Assembly: GCF_016917755.1 (NCBI RefSeq)
Contig: NZ_CP070326.1
Coordinates: forward strand, 6,324,001 to 6,388,000
Length of the DNA: 64,000 bases
Reading direction: 5' to 3'
DNA from: Streptomyces noursei
GTDB taxonomy: Bacteria > Actinomycetota > Actinomycetes > Streptomycetales > Streptomycetaceae
Shown: positions 7,796 to 17,266 of the stretch, piece after piece
How the letters are laid out: each line of letters opens with the position of its first letter
How positions within the stretch are numbered: the stretch's first letter is position 1
Notes under the pieces: generated by a model
Database searches by the model: none
Told to the model about the DNA's origin: nothing
Seen by the model: the letters and a program-made list of their open reading frames with translations, nothing else
Made by a program: the position numbers and the translations under genes

Positions 7796-9808
7796 ATGGA
7801 CGACGCGAAGGCCGCCGGGCCCAAGCTGAAGTGGTGGAGCCGCCCGGAGCAGGTTCCGGGGCCCGGGCAGCCCGCTCCGGCGGCGGCCGGGGAGCCGGAG
7901 TCCGGTGCGTCCGGGGCCGAGGCGTCGGGCGACTGGGTCGTCCGTCCGCCGCAGCCCGCGCCCACGGCGGCGGCCCCCACGGCCCCGGACGCCGCAGGTG
8001 CCGCAGCCGTCACCGAAGCCGCAGAAGGCACGGATGCCGGGGGAGCCACGGGCGTCCAAGCGGCCGGTGCGGAACGGGAGTTGGCCGCCGCGCCGGCGGA
8101 GATATCCGGGGCGGCGCCCGCGGCGGAGGCCGCCGGCGCCCAGCCTGTCGAGGACGCGTCGGCCGTGCCCGCCCCCGTGGAGCGCCCCGCTGCGACGATG
8201 ACGCTCGGTCAGGTGCCCGCCGGTGCCCGGGCCGATCGGCTGCCCGACCCGCGCGCCGAGCCCCCGGTGGCGCCCGACGCCGCACCCCCTGCCGCGCCCA
8301 CCGCCCCCACCGGCGGCGCGCCGCGGCAGCGACCACTGCACCCCGAGGACCCGTACGGCACGCCGCCGTACGGCGGCCCCGGCCCGTGGGCGCCGGCCCC
8401 GCTCGTCCAGCGCCCGACGGCCACGCCCGCCCACGGCACCGCGCTCCCGCCCGCGCCATCTGCTCCGCCCGCCCCGGCGCCGGTGGCCCACGCCGCCCCG
8501 CAGGACGCCCCGGCCGGCCCCGTCGCCGGACCGCGGCCGACCGGCCCCGAGCCGGCCGAGGGCGGCTTCGTCCCGCATCCCGGAGACGGCGGCCCCCGCC
8601 CCGCGCCCCCGGCCGCGCCCGCCGCCTGGCAGCAGTACGACCCCTGGAGCGCGCCCCGGCACGTTGGGCCGCCCGTCGCGCCCCCGCCCCGGCGGCGCGG
8701 CCGGCGCTCCGGGCTGGTGGCCGGCGCCGTGGCGTTGGCGCTGCTGGCCGGTGGCGTCGGCGGGGTGGCCGGCGCATACGTCGAGCGGTACGGCGGCATC
8801 GACGACATCAAGCTGCCCCAGGTGGCGGGGGACGCGGGGAGCCGCAGTCCGGAGAGCGTGGCCGGGATCGCCCGGGCGGCGCTGCCCGGCGTGGTGACCC
8901 TGCACGTCCGCGGCAACGCCGAGCAGGGCACCGGCACCGGCTTCGTGCTCGACCGGCAGGGGCACATCCTCACCAACAACCACGTCGTCGAGCCGGTCGG
9001 GACCGGCGGCGAGATATCGGTGACGTTCAGCGGCGGGCAGACCGCCCGGGCGAGGGTCGTCGGGCGGGACGGCGGCTACGACCTCGCGGTGGTCCAGGTC
9101 GAGGGCGTCACCGGGCTGCACCCGCTCACCCTCGGCGATTCGGACGCGGCCCAGGTCGGCGACCCGGTGGTGGCGATCGGCGCGCCCTTCGACCTCGCCA
9201 ACACCGTCACGTCCGGGATCATCAGCGCCAAGCAGCGACCGATCACCGCGGGCGGTAAGAAGGGCGACGGCAGCGATGTGTCGTACGTCGACGCGCTGCA
9301 GACCGACGCACCCATAAACCCGGGCAACTCGGGCGGGCCGCTGGTGGACGCCAAGGCCCGGGTGATCGGGATCAACAGTGCGATCCGGGCTGCCGACAGC
9401 GGCAGCGGCGGGCTGGACGGCGGCGGCCAGGGCGGCTCCATCGGGCTGGGCTTCGCCATACCGATCAATCAGGCCAAGCGGGTGGCCGAGGAACTGATCA
9501 ACACCGGCCGGGCCACCCACCCGGTGATCGGCGTCACGCTGGAGATGGAGTACGCCGGCGACGGCGCCCGGGTCACGGAGGGCGGCAAGACGGGTGCGCC
9601 GGTCACCCCCGGCGGTCCCGGTGCCAAGGCCGGCATCCGGCCGGGCGACGTCATCACCCGGGTGGACGGAGCGCCGGTGCACAGTGGTGAGGAGCTGATC
9701 ATCAAGGTTCGCAGCCACCGGCCGGGGGACACACTCACGCTGACGGTCCAGCGGGGCGGCGCGGAACGGCCCGTCCGGCTGACACTGGGTTCCTCGAGCG
9801 GGAGCTGA
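7796..9808 (+). CDS. htrA: HtrA/DegP-family serine protease with PDZ domain
   Basis: 670 aa. A Pro/Ala-rich cytoplasmic N-terminus of about 300 residues is followed by a membrane segment (about 305-327), a trypsin-like domain and one C-terminal PDZ domain. The catalytic triad is visible: His396 in TNNHVV, Asp429 in GGYDLAVV and Ser512 in GNSGGPLV. Such proteases degrade misfolded secreted proteins outside the membrane. GGGGAG precedes the ATG. A 150-bp gap separates it from the anti-sigma gene. The long N-terminus is typical of Streptomyces HtrA proteins. Confidence 0.92.
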   Translation: MDDAKAAGPKLKWWSRPEQVPGPGQPAPAAAGEPESGASGAEASGDWVVRPPQPAPTAAAPTAPDAAGAAAVTEAAEGTDAGGATGVQAAGAERELAAAPAEISGAAPAAEAAGAQPVEDASAVPAPVERPAATMTLGQVPAGARADRLPDPRAEPPVAPDAAPPAAPTAPTGGAPRQRPLHPEDPYGTPPYGGPGPWAPAPLVQRPTATPAHGTALPPAPSAPPAPAPVAHAAPQDAPAGPVAGPRPTGPEPAEGGFVPHPGDGGPRPAPPAAPAAWQQYDPWSAPRHVGPPVAPPPRRRGRRSGLVAGAVALALLAGGVGGVAGAYVERYGGIDDIKLPQVAGDAGSRSPESVAGIARAALPGVVTLHVRGNAEQGTGTGFVLDRQGHILTNNHVVEPVGTGGEISVTFSGGQTARARVVGRDGGYDLAVVQVEGVTGLHPLTLGDSDAAQVGDPVVAIGAPFDLANTVTSGIISAKQRPITAGGKKGDGSDVSYVDALQTDAPINPGNSGGPLVDAKARVIGINSAIRAADSGSGGLDGGGQGGSIGLGFAIPINQAKRVAEELINTGRATHPVIGVTLEMEYAGDGARVTEGGKTGAPVTPGGPGAKAGIRPGDVITRVDGAPVHSGEELIIKVRSHRPGDTLTLTVQRGGAERPVRLTLGSSSGS

Positions 9809-9925
9809 TCGTTTGTACGGTGTTGGCACGGGCGACTCCCACCCGACGCCCGGGGCCAGGTACCGTGAGAGGCGGCCTTGGCCCAAAGGCCCTCGAAGGC
9901 CGCGGATACCCCAAGGAGCTGCAAG

Positions 9926-10423
9926 GTGTTCTTCGACATAGGACCCCTAGAGCTGGTAGCGATCGTGGTCCTCGCGGTGCTCATCTTCGGGCCGGACAAA
10001 CTGCCCAAGGTCATCCAGGACGTGACGGGGTTCATCCGTAAGGTCCGGGCGTTCTCCGACAACGCCAAGGAGGACATCCGCAGCGAGCTCGGCCCGGAGT
10101 TCAAGGACTTCGAGTTCGAGGACCTCAAGCCGCGGAACTTCGTCCGCAAGCACGTGCTGGAGAAGGACGAGTACGGCCTGCGGGAGCTCGCCGAGATCCG
10201 CGACGGCTTCGATCTGAAGAAGGAGATGGCCGACGTCACCGAGGCGGTCCGGGACTCCACCGCGCCCCGCCCGGCGCCGGCTGCCCCCGCCGCGTCCGGT
10301 GCTGCGCCCCTGAGCCTCTCCAAGGAATCCCCGGCCGCGTCCGGTGGCCGACCGGACATGTTCACCAAGGGCGCCGACCCGTCCCGCCGGGAGCCGCCCC
10401 CGTTCGACGCCGACGCGACCTGA
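9926..10423 (+). CDS. tatB: Sec-independent (Tat) translocase subunit TatB
   Basis: 165 aa from the GTG at 9926, which has AAGGAG eight bases upstream. The start MFFDIGPLELVAIVVLAVLIFGP has the short TatB membrane helix with the conserved Glu and the GP hinge, followed by an amphipathic helix (DKLPKVIQDVTGFIRKVRAF) and a charged, then Ala/Pro-rich tail. TatB receives twin-arginine substrates with TatC; tatA and tatC are not in this window. Position after htrA matches mycobacteria. Confidence 0.92.
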   Translation: MFFDIGPLELVAIVVLAVLIFGPDKLPKVIQDVTGFIRKVRAFSDNAKEDIRSELGPEFKDFEFEDLKPRNFVRKHVLEKDEYGLRELAEIRDGFDLKKEMADVTEAVRDSTAPRPAPAAPAASGAAPLSLSKESPAASGGRPDMFTKGADPSRREPPPFDADAT

Positions 10424-10539
10424 CATCTCGTATGCCCGGCTGGGTTGACCCCACTGGCTATGCTCCGGGTGTCCGGGGTGAGGTCGCCTGAGGGGGGCGG
10501 GCCGCCCACGACGCAGGGCAACGAGGAGGCTCCGCGCAG

Positions 10540-11187
10540 ATGGAGACGACGAGTCGGGCGGTCACCCGCGAGGTGACCGCCGATACCGGCCGGAAGGTCG
10601 ACGGCTATCTGCTGGCCGCATTCCCGTGGTACGGCCTCGATGAGGCGTTCACCGGACCGCGCTGGCTGATGCAGGTCGGCTCGGCCGCGGACGGCACCGT
10701 CGAGCACGGTGCGACCGGTCATGGCGTGGAGCCCACCATAAAGGTCGAGAAGCTGGAGGACGAGCGCTTCGCGGTGGTGGTGACGGTCGCCAGTCGGCCG
10801 GTGCGGCGCAGTGCGGACGGCACCGGCGTCCTGGAGGCCACCTCGGTCTCGACGGCGGCCTGGCTGGCCGGTTCCGGTCTGCTCTCCCACACCTGGCCGA
10901 CCCAGATGGACCGGACGCTGCGCCAGGACTGGCTGGACCAGCAGACGACGCTCGCCTGGGAGTTGGCCGACGACCTCGGCGAGGAGAGCTGGAGCGAGCT
11001 GATGCTGCCGGTGGACGGGGTGCCGACGCCGTTCTGCTACCGCGAGTCCGAGTACGGCTGGGTGCTCGCCGGGACCGCCGGCCAGGACGGGCCGGAGGGG
11101 GTGCACCTCGGTGCCTACGGGCGGGGGATGAGCGCGTACGGCCTGGGCTTCTCGGTGATCAAGGACCTGAGCGCCTACGGGGGCTGA
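10540..11187 (+). CDS. Conserved hypothetical protein
   Basis: 215 aa, start ATG with GAGGAGG upstream. Soluble, acidic to neutral, no signal peptide or membrane segment. It contains many Trp residues (FPWYGLDEAF, GPRWLMQ, HTWPTQMDRTLRQDW) and repeated short beta-like stretches. I recognise no domain. Convergent with mrp across a hairpin. Confidence 0.75.
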   Translation: METTSRAVTREVTADTGRKVDGYLLAAFPWYGLDEAFTGPRWLMQVGSAADGTVEHGATGHGVEPTIKVEKLEDERFAVVVTVASRPVRRSADGTGVLEATSVSTAAWLAGSGLLSHTWPTQMDRTLRQDWLDQQTTLAWELADDLGEESWSELMLPVDGVPTPFCYRESEYGWVLAGTAGQDGPEGVHLGAYGRGMSAYGLGFSVIKDLSAYGG

Positions 11188-11251
11188 GCGCCCGCAGGGG
11201 GCGCGTGCGGGATGAGGTGCGGCCCCTTCGGGCGGCGCGCGACGCACGCAA

Positions 11252-11279
11252 AAGGGCGGACCACTGCGGATCCGCCCTT
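11252..11279. terminator. Hairpin between convergent hypothetical gene and mrp
   Basis: 9-bp inverted repeat AAGGGCGGA/TCCGCCCTT with a 10-base loop in the 130-bp convergent gap. On the minus strand it follows mrp; it may terminate both transcripts. Confidence 0.6.
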
Positions 11280-11317
11280 CCCGGCGTCGCACGGGACCGG
11301 TGGCCGGCCCGTGGCGA

Positions 11318-12484
11318 TCAGAACTTGTTGCGCGGGGTGATCCCCAGCGACATGCCCGCCAGACCGCGCTGACGGCCGCCCAGCTTGCCCGCGATGGCGC
11401 GGATCGCCGCACCGGCGGGGGAGTCCGGATCGGTCAGCACCACCGGCTTGCCCTCGTCGCCGCCCTCGCGCAGCCGGACGTCGATCGGGATGGCGCCGAG
11501 CACCGGTACCTGCGTGCCGGTGGTCTTCGTCAGGCCCTCGGCGACCCGCTCGCCGCCACCGGTGCCGAAGACGTCGACCATCTCGTCGCAGTGCGGGCAG
11601 GGCAGCCCGGACATGTTCTCCACCACGCCGACGATCTTCTGGTGGGTCTGCACGGCGATCGAACCGGCCCGCTCGGCGACCTCGGCGGCCGCCTGCTGCG
11701 GGGTGGTGACCACCAGGATCTCGGCGTTCGGGACGAGCTGGGCCACCGAGATGGCGATGTCGCCGGTGCCCGGGGGCAGGTCCAGCAGGAGGACGTCCAG
11801 GTCGCCCCAGTAGACGTCGGCGAGGAACTGCTGGAGGGCGCGGTGCAGCATCGGACCGCGCCAGACGACCGGGGCGTTGCCCGGCGTGAACATGCCGATC
11901 GAGATGACCTTCACGCCGTTGGCCGACGGGGGCATGATCATGTTCTCGACCTGGGTGGGCCGCCCGTCCGCACCGAGCATCCGGGGCACCGAGTGGCCGT
12001 AGATGTCGGCGTCGACCACGCCGACCTTGAGGCCGTCGGCGGCCATCGCGGCGGCGAGGTTGACCGTCACCGAGGACTTGCCGACGCCGCCCTTGCCGGA
12101 GGCCACCGCGTAGACCCGGGTCAGCGAGCCGGGCTTGGCGAAGGGGACCTCCCGCTCGGCGGTGCCGCCGCGCAGCGCCGTGGCCAGCTCCCGCCGCTGC
12201 TCGTCGCTCATCACGTCCAGCTCGACCGCGGCGCGGGTCACACCGGGCACCCGCTCGACGGCCTCCCGGACGTTGCTGATGATCGTCTCCCGCATCGGGC
12301 AGCCGGAGACCGTGAGGTAGACCACGACCGCCACCGAGCCGTCCGCGGCGACATCCACCGATTTGACCATCCCCAGTTCGGTGATGGGGCGGTGGATCTC
12401 GGGGTCGTTGACCGTCGCGAGCGCTTCGCGGATCGCGTCCTCGCTCGGCGCGGAGCCGTTGGGCTGGGGCGTGTCTGTTGCCAT
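11318..12484 (-). CDS. mrp: Mrp/ApbC-family iron-sulfur cluster carrier ATPase
   Basis: 388 aa from the ATG at 12484. The N-terminal DUF59/MIP18-like domain (EALATVNDPEIHRPITELGMVK) is followed by a deviant Walker P-loop (ASGKGGVGKSS, about residues 128-138) and a CPHC motif near residue 296 that can hold a bridging 4Fe-4S cluster. Such proteins load Fe-S clusters onto apo-proteins. No ribosome binding site is visible, but TACTAT lies at -12 to -7 from the ATG, so the mRNA is probably leaderless. A copy of a dispersed repeat lies just upstream (12501-12542). Confidence 0.93.
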   Translation of the reverse strand: MATDTPQPNGSAPSEDAIREALATVNDPEIHRPITELGMVKSVDVAADGSVAVVVYLTVSGCPMRETIISNVREAVERVPGVTRAAVELDVMSDEQRRELATALRGGTAEREVPFAKPGSLTRVYAVASGKGGVGKSSVTVNLAAAMAADGLKVGVVDADIYGHSVPRMLGADGRPTQVENMIMPPSANGVKVISIGMFTPGNAPVVWRGPMLHRALQQFLADVYWGDLDVLLLDLPPGTGDIAISVAQLVPNAEILVVTTPQQAAAEVAERAGSIAVQTHQKIVGVVENMSGLPCPHCDEMVDVFGTGGGERVAEGLTKTTGTQVPVLGAIPIDVRLREGGDEGKPVVLTDPDSPAGAAIRAIAGKLGGRQRGLAGMSLGITPRNKF

Positions 12485-12490
12485 GCACAG

Positions 12491-12496
12491 ATAGTA
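12491..12496 (-). promoter_or_regulatory. Leaderless -10 element of mrp
   Basis: TACTAT at -12 to -7 relative to the mrp ATG. Its position would start transcription at or next to the A of the start codon. No Shine-Dalgarno sequence is present. Confidence 0.6.
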
Positions 12497-12500
12497 CGGC

Positions 12501-12542
12501 CGCGCGAAGCGCGCCCCCAAGGGGTGGTGGTCGGGCGACGGG
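12501..12542. repeat. Dispersed 42-bp repeat copy upstream of mrp
   Basis: Begins with the palindromic CGCGCGAAGCGCG and ends with GGTGGTCGGGCGACGGG. About 37 of 42 bases match the unit tandemly repeated in the alkyltransferase-like gene (41923-41964). It covers the mrp promoter upstream region. Confidence 0.6.
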
Positions 12543-12581
12543 AGGGCGGTACGGCGGCTGAGGCCGCCTCCGGAAAGGTCC

Positions 12582-13193
12582 TCACCGGTCGCGTTCGTCA
12601 CGCTGCGGGTGCTCGCCGTCGGCCGTCTGCCGCAGTTCCAGCTCCCGCAGCAGGTCCTCCAGTTCGGAGCGGATCCAGTCGCGGGTGGCGACCTCGCCCA
12701 GGCCGGTCCGCAGTGCCGCGATCTCCCGGGTCAGATACTCGGTGTCGGCGATGGAGCGCTCGTTCTGCTTGCGGTCCTGCTCGTGGGTGACCCGGTCGCG
12801 GTTGTCCTGGCGGTTCTGCGCCAGCAGGATCAGCGGCGCCGCGTACGACGCCTGCAGCGAGAGCGCCAGGGTCAGGAAGATGAAGGGGTAGTTGTCGAAC
12901 CGCAGAGAGCCGGGCACGGTGACGTTCCAGCCGATCCACAGGATGATCGTGACCGTCATCCAGACGATGAAGCGGCCGGTCCCCAGGAAGCGGGCGATCT
13001 TCTCGGACATCCGCCCGAACGCCTCCGGGTCGTACTCCGGGAAGAACGTCCGGCGCGGCACCCGCGGGAGGTCCAGCCGCACCCGCGGCCGCGGCTCGGA
13101 GCCCCGGGACCGCTCCCCGGCGCCGCCCCGGCGCACCGCCGAGGCGCCGTGCATCCGCCGCTCCTTGGGGTTCTCCCGGTCGTCAGTGCCCAT
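12582..13193 (-). CDS. DUF1003 membrane protein
   Basis: 203 aa from the ATG at 13193, overlapping the end of the preceding gene by 11 bases. Two membrane helices (FIVWMTVTIILWIGWNV and YPFIFLTLALSLQASYAAPLILLAQNRQ) form the DUF1003 core, preceded by an Arg-rich N-terminus and followed by a coiled coil (NERSIADTEYLTREIAALRTG). Function is unknown; the family often sits beside MgtE/CorA-type metal transport genes, as here. Confidence 0.87.
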   Translation of the reverse strand: MGTDDRENPKERRMHGASAVRRGGAGERSRGSEPRPRVRLDLPRVPRRTFFPEYDPEAFGRMSEKIARFLGTGRFIVWMTVTIILWIGWNVTVPGSLRFDNYPFIFLTLALSLQASYAAPLILLAQNRQDNRDRVTHEQDRKQNERSIADTEYLTREIAALRTGLGEVATRDWIRSELEDLLRELELRQTADGEHPQRDERDR

Positions 13194-14490
13194 CGGCGGT
13201 CTTCCCGTGCGGCCCGACGGCATCGTCGCCGGTGGGCGGGCGGCCGTGCAGCCCGGCCTCCCGCCAGTCGTCCGGCAGCAGGTGGTCCAGCACGTCGTCG
13301 ACGGTGACCGCGCCCAGCAGCGCCCCGCCCTCGTCGACCACCGGCGCCGCGACCATGTTGTACGCGGCCAGGTAGCTGGTCACCTCGGGGAGCGGGGTGT
13401 CCGGCCGCAGGGCCGGCAGATCGGTGTCCACGATGAAGCTGACGAGGGTGAACGGCGGGTCCCGCAGCAGCCGTTGGAAGTGCACCAGGCCCAGGTACTT
13501 GCCGGTCGGCGTCTCGTCCGGCGGGCGGCAGACGTACACCTGGGCGGCGAGCGCGGGGGAGAGGTCCGGGTCGCGGACCCGGGCCAGCGCGTCCGCGACG
13601 GTGGCGTCCGGGCGCAGCACGATCGGCTCGGTGGTCATCAGGCCGCCCGCGGTGCGCTCCTCGTAGGACATCAGCCGCCGGACGTCCGCCGCCTCCTCCG
13701 GCCGCATCAGGGTCAGCAGGCGCTCCTTCTCGTCCTCGGGGAGTTCGGAGAGCAGGTCGGCGGCGTCGTCCGGGTCCATCGCCTCCAGGATGTCGGCGGC
13801 CCGTTCGTCCTTCAGCTTGCCGATGATCTCGACCTGGTCGTCCTCCGGCAGCTCCTCCATGACGTCGGCCAGCCGGTCGTCGTCGAGCGCCGCGGCGACC
13901 TCGGCGCGGCGCTTGGGGGTCAGGTGGTGCAGGACGCCGGCCAGGTCCGCCGGGCGCAGCTGCTCGAAGGTGGCGAGGAGGTTCTCCGCGCCCTGCCCGT
14001 GCTCCTCCAGGGAGAAGCCGGTGACCGCCGACCACTCCACCGTCAGCGTCTCGCCCTTGCGCCGCAGCGGTCCGCCCTTGCCGCGCCGGACGAAGACCTT
14101 GTCGATCTCCCAGTCGCGGCGGGCCGGCAGCTGGGTGATGCCGATGTCGAGCACGGTGACCTCCTCGCCGGTCTCGACCAGCCGCACCCGCCGGTCCAAC
14201 AGCTCGCCGAAGACCAGCGTCTCCGACGCCCGCTGCTCGAAGCGCCGCATGTTGACCACGCCGGTGGTGACGATCTGGCCGGACTCCACGCCGGTCACCC
14301 GGGTCATCGGCACGAAGATCCGGCGCCGGCTGATCACCTCGACCACCAGCCCCAGCAGCCTCGGCGGGCGGTCCCCGACCCGGAGCAGCGCGACGAGGTC
14401 CCGCAGCCGCCCGACCTGGTCGCCGTTGGGGTCGAACACGGCGATGCTGGAGAGGTGGGAGACGAAGATCCGGGGAGTGACCACCGCCAT
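13183..14490 (-). CDS. MgtE N-terminal/CBS-domain regulatory protein
   Basis: 435 aa from the ATG at 14490; an ATG at 14532 is possible. The first 160 residues look like tandem PRC-barrel-type beta domains (HLSSIAVFDPNGDQVGRLRDL, DIGITQLPARRDW), then an MgtE-N superhelical domain (LADVMEELPEDDQVEIIGKL, AADLLSELPEDEKERLL) and two CBS motifs. There is no membrane part, so it is not the MgtE channel. It probably senses Mg2+ or nucleotides for a partner, perhaps CorA nearby. Co-transcribed with the DUF1003 gene. Confidence 0.85.
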   Translation of the reverse strand: MAVVTPRIFVSHLSSIAVFDPNGDQVGRLRDLVALLRVGDRPPRLLGLVVEVISRRRIFVPMTRVTGVESGQIVTTGVVNMRRFEQRASETLVFGELLDRRVRLVETGEEVTVLDIGITQLPARRDWEIDKVFVRRGKGGPLRRKGETLTVEWSAVTGFSLEEHGQGAENLLATFEQLRPADLAGVLHHLTPKRRAEVAAALDDDRLADVMEELPEDDQVEIIGKLKDERAADILEAMDPDDAADLLSELPEDEKERLLTLMRPEEAADVRRLMSYEERTAGGLMTTEPIVLRPDATVADALARVRDPDLSPALAAQVYVCRPPDETPTGKYLGLVHFQRLLRDPPFTLVSFIVDTDLPALRPDTPLPEVTSYLAAYNMVAAPVVDEGGALLGAVTVDDVLDHLLPDDWREAGLHGRPPTGDDAVGPHGKTADGH

Positions 14491-14706
14491 GGAAAGCGCC
14501 GCCCTTCTCCCTTTCCGTCCGGATAGCTCCATAAAAGACCGGAGAACAATGCATTAATCCTGGTTCAGGCTAACCCGTCGGGGTGGGCCGCGCCCCGACG
14601 GGAACGGCCGTATGGTGGCCGCCCGGCACCCGGTCTGCGGGCCTGCGCCCCCCGGGTACGCTGCCGTGAGCTGTCGAGGTCACCCGCATCAGGAGGCAGA
14701 GCCGAC

Positions 14707-15477
14707 GTGAGCGCCATCCCCCCGGACACCACCCGCCGACCGCCGGCCCGCACCCGACGCAGTGGGCGAGCGGCGCTGGTGGCGGCGGTGTGCGCGGCGC
14801 TGACCGCGACGGTGGCCGGCTGCGCGGCGGAGGACCCGGACGCCGGCACCAACGGGGTCGGCAAGCTGCCCGCCCAGCAGATCGAGGCCAAGGCCCGGGC
14901 CGCCGCCGCGGGCACCGACACCGTGCGGCTCTCCGGCAAGGTCGTCAGCCAGGGCGCCACCTACACGCTGGACATGCGGCTGGCCAAGAACGGCGCCCGG
15001 GGCGAGCTGACCACCAAGGCCACCTCGTTCCAACTGCTGCGGATCGACGACGCGCTCTATCTCAAGGCGGACGCGTCCTTCTGGGCCGGGGAGAAGAGCG
15101 GCTCCGCCGCCACCGCAGCCAAACTCGGCAACAAGTACGTCAAGGTGCCCGCCGCCGACCCCGTCTACCAACGCTTCAGCGGCTTCACCGACAAGGACAC
15201 CCTGCTCGCCGGACTGCTCGGCCTGCACGGCGAGTTGACGGCCGGAAACCGCGGGACGGTCGGCGGGGTCCGCACCGTCCAGGTCGCCGCCGGCTCCGGC
15301 TCCGGCGGCACCCTCGACGTCTCGCTGGAGGGCACCCCGTATCCGCTGCGGTTCCAGCGCGCGGGCGGCGCGGGGGAACTCACCCTCGCCGACTGGGGCA
15401 AGAGCGTGGACCTCAAGACCCCCGACCAGAGTCAGGTCGTCGACTACGGCAAGCGGATCTCGCAGACCGGCGGCTGA
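14707..15477 (+). CDS. Putative lipoprotein, LppX/LprG-like
   Basis: 256 aa, GTG start with AGGAGG upstream. An Arg-rich N-region and hydrophobic core (ALVAAVCAALTATVAGC) end in a lipobox, so Cys39 should be diacylated after cleavage. The mature part has the beta-sheet pattern of DUF1396/LprG-like lipid-binding folds (DTVRLSGKV, YTLDMRL, ELTTKATSFQLLRIDDALYLKA). A role in lipid or envelope handling is inference from this weak likeness. Confidence 0.72.
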   Translation: MSAIPPDTTRRPPARTRRSGRAALVAAVCAALTATVAGCAAEDPDAGTNGVGKLPAQQIEAKARAAAAGTDTVRLSGKVVSQGATYTLDMRLAKNGARGELTTKATSFQLLRIDDALYLKADASFWAGEKSGSAATAAKLGNKYVKVPAADPVYQRFSGFTDKDTLLAGLLGLHGELTAGNRGTVGGVRTVQVAAGSGSGGTLDVSLEGTPYPLRFQRAGGAGELTLADWGKSVDLKTPDQSQVVDYGKRISQTGG

Positions 15478-15497
15478 CCGCCGGGGGCCCGGGCCGG

Positions 15498-16040
15498 TCA
15501 GCCCCTGCGGCCCCGGCGCAGCAGCTTCGGCAGCGCGGCGGGCACCGGCCGGCGGGTGATCGCCGGCGAGGCCGGCGGCGGTGCGGCGTGCGAGCCGTCC
15601 GGCATCCGGCCGGGGCGCTGCTCCGCCTCGCCGGTCGGCGTCAGCCGCAACACCCGGCACTCCCGGGCCCAGCGCTCGGCGATGGTGTCGGCGTCCGGGG
15701 CGTTGAGCCGCTTGCCCTTCAACTCCTCGACGGCGGCCTGCCACTCCTCGCCGCCGGGCGGGAGTTCACGGACCGCGGCCGGCCAGGCGACGAGCCGGCC
15801 GCCCTTGTCCTTGCTGCGGACGGTGACCGTGGCGGTGCCGCCGTCGGTGAGCCCCAGCGCGGCCAGCGGCTGCTCACCGGTGCCGTCGCCGACCAGGCAG
15901 ACCGCCCCGTCGTGCCAGACGTGCCACAGCGCGCGGGCCGGGCCCGTCGCCCCCCGTACCCAGATCAGGCCGGACTTCTTCGTGGCCTCTTCGACGAGCG
16001 CCTGATCCAGCAGGGCCTGCGACACGGTCTCCTCCGTCAT
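15498..16040 (-). CDS. Conserved hypothetical protein
   Basis: 180 aa. The N-terminal 130 residues alternate beta-like stretches (KSGLIWVRGATG, ALWHVWHDGAVCLVGDGTGEQPL, ATVTVRSKDKGGRLVAWPA) that suggest a split-barrel, perhaps pyridoxamine-oxidase-like, but no cofactor motif is certain. The tail is Pro/Arg-rich. Convergent with the lipoprotein gene with a 20-base gap; about 100 bases from the corA stop. Confidence 0.7.
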   Translation of the reverse strand: MTEETVSQALLDQALVEEATKKSGLIWVRGATGPARALWHVWHDGAVCLVGDGTGEQPLAALGLTDGGTATVTVRSKDKGGRLVAWPAAVRELPPGGEEWQAAVEELKGKRLNAPDADTIAERWARECRVLRLTPTGEAEQRPGRMPDGSHAAPPPASPAITRRPVPAALPKLLRRGRRG

Positions 16041-16138
16041 GGGCCTCAGCCTAATCGGCCCGGTGACCGGTATCCGGGGGCGCCCAGGCGGTGAGACACC
16101 GCGTCCCGGCCCCCGGCCGGAGCAGCCGCCGGCCGCCG

Positions 16139-17266
16139 CTACAGCCAGCCGTTGCGCTTGAACCCGCGGTGGATCCCCAGACAGATGGTGACCGTGACGA
16201 GCATCATCGCCGGGTAGCCGTACCTCCAGTGCAGCTCCGGCATGTACGTGAAGTTCATGCCGTAGATGCCGGCGATCATCGTGGGGACGGCGAAGATGGC
16301 CGCCCAGGCGGTGATCTTGCGCATGTCCTCGTTCTGCGCGACGGCGGCCTGCGCGAGGTTGGCCTGGAGGATGGAGTTCAGCAGGTCGTCGAAGGACAGC
16401 ACCTGCTCGTTGACCCGCGCCAGGTGGTCGGCGACGTCCCGGAAGTACTTCTGGATGTCGCTGTCCACCAGCCGCATCGGGCGCTCGCTCAGCAGCTGCA
16501 TCGGCCGCAGCAGCGGGGACACCGCGCGCTTGAACTCCAGTACCTCGCGCTTGAGTTGGTAGATCCGCCCGGCGTCACCGCCCTTGGCGGCCCCCTTGCC
16601 GCCGGCGCCCTTGCCGTTGGTGCCCGAGCTGAAGACGTCGATCTCCACCTCGTCGATGTCGTCCTGGACCGCGCCGGCCACCGCCATGTAGCCGTCGACG
16701 ACCTGGTCGGCGATGGCGTGCAGCACCGCGGACGGGCCCTTGGTCAGCCGCTCCTGGTCCTCCTGGAGGCGGTGCCGCAGCGCGCGCAGCGAGCCCTGGC
16801 CGCCGTGCCGGACGGTGACGATGAAGTTCGGGCCCGTGAAACACATCACCTCGCCGGTCTCCACCACCTCGCTGGTCGAGGTCAGTTCGGCGTGCTCGAC
16901 GTAGTGCACGGTCTTGAAGACGGTGAACAGGGTGTCGTCGTACCGCTCCAGCTTGGGCCGCTGGTGGGCGTGGACGGCGTCCTCCACGGCGAGCGGGTGC
17001 AGCCCGAACTCCTGGGCGATGCCGGCGAATTCGGCCTCAGTCGGCTCGTGCAGGCCGATCCAGACGAAGCCGCCCTCGTCCCGGACGCCGGCGATCGCCT
17101 CACCCGGGGTGAGGTGCCCGCGCACCCGCTGGCCGTCGCGGTACACGCCGCAGTCGACGATGGCGCTGTTGGTGCAGGCCGGTGCGGCGGATGCGGTGCG
17201 GTAGGGGGAGTCGTCGCGGCGTCGAGCCGGGCGGACGGCGGCGCGCAGGTCGCGGATCATCGACAT
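16139..17266 (-). CDS. corA: CorA-family magnesium/cobalt transporter
   Basis: 375 aa from the ATG at 17266 (AAGGAG upstream); the frame extends to 17365 without a good start. The cytosolic funnel domain and long stalk helix precede two C-terminal membrane helices, with the selectivity motif YGMNF after the first and a basic end (HRGFKRNGWL). There is a Gly/Lys insert (GTNGKGAGGKGAAKGG) in the funnel-stalk linker. CorA pentamers conduct Mg2+ inward. A 512-bp upstream region with hairpins may form a structured leader. Confidence 0.93.
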   Translation of the reverse strand: MSMIRDLRAAVRPARRRDDSPYRTASAAPACTNSAIVDCGVYRDGQRVRGHLTPGEAIAGVRDEGGFVWIGLHEPTEAEFAGIAQEFGLHPLAVEDAVHAHQRPKLERYDDTLFTVFKTVHYVEHAELTSTSEVVETGEVMCFTGPNFIVTVRHGGQGSLRALRHRLQEDQERLTKGPSAVLHAIADQVVDGYMAVAGAVQDDIDEVEIDVFSSGTNGKGAGGKGAAKGGDAGRIYQLKREVLEFKRAVSPLLRPMQLLSERPMRLVDSDIQKYFRDVADHLARVNEQVLSFDDLLNSILQANLAQAAVAQNEDMRKITAWAAIFAVPTMIAGIYGMNFTYMPELHWRYGYPAMMLVTVTICLGIHRGFKRNGWL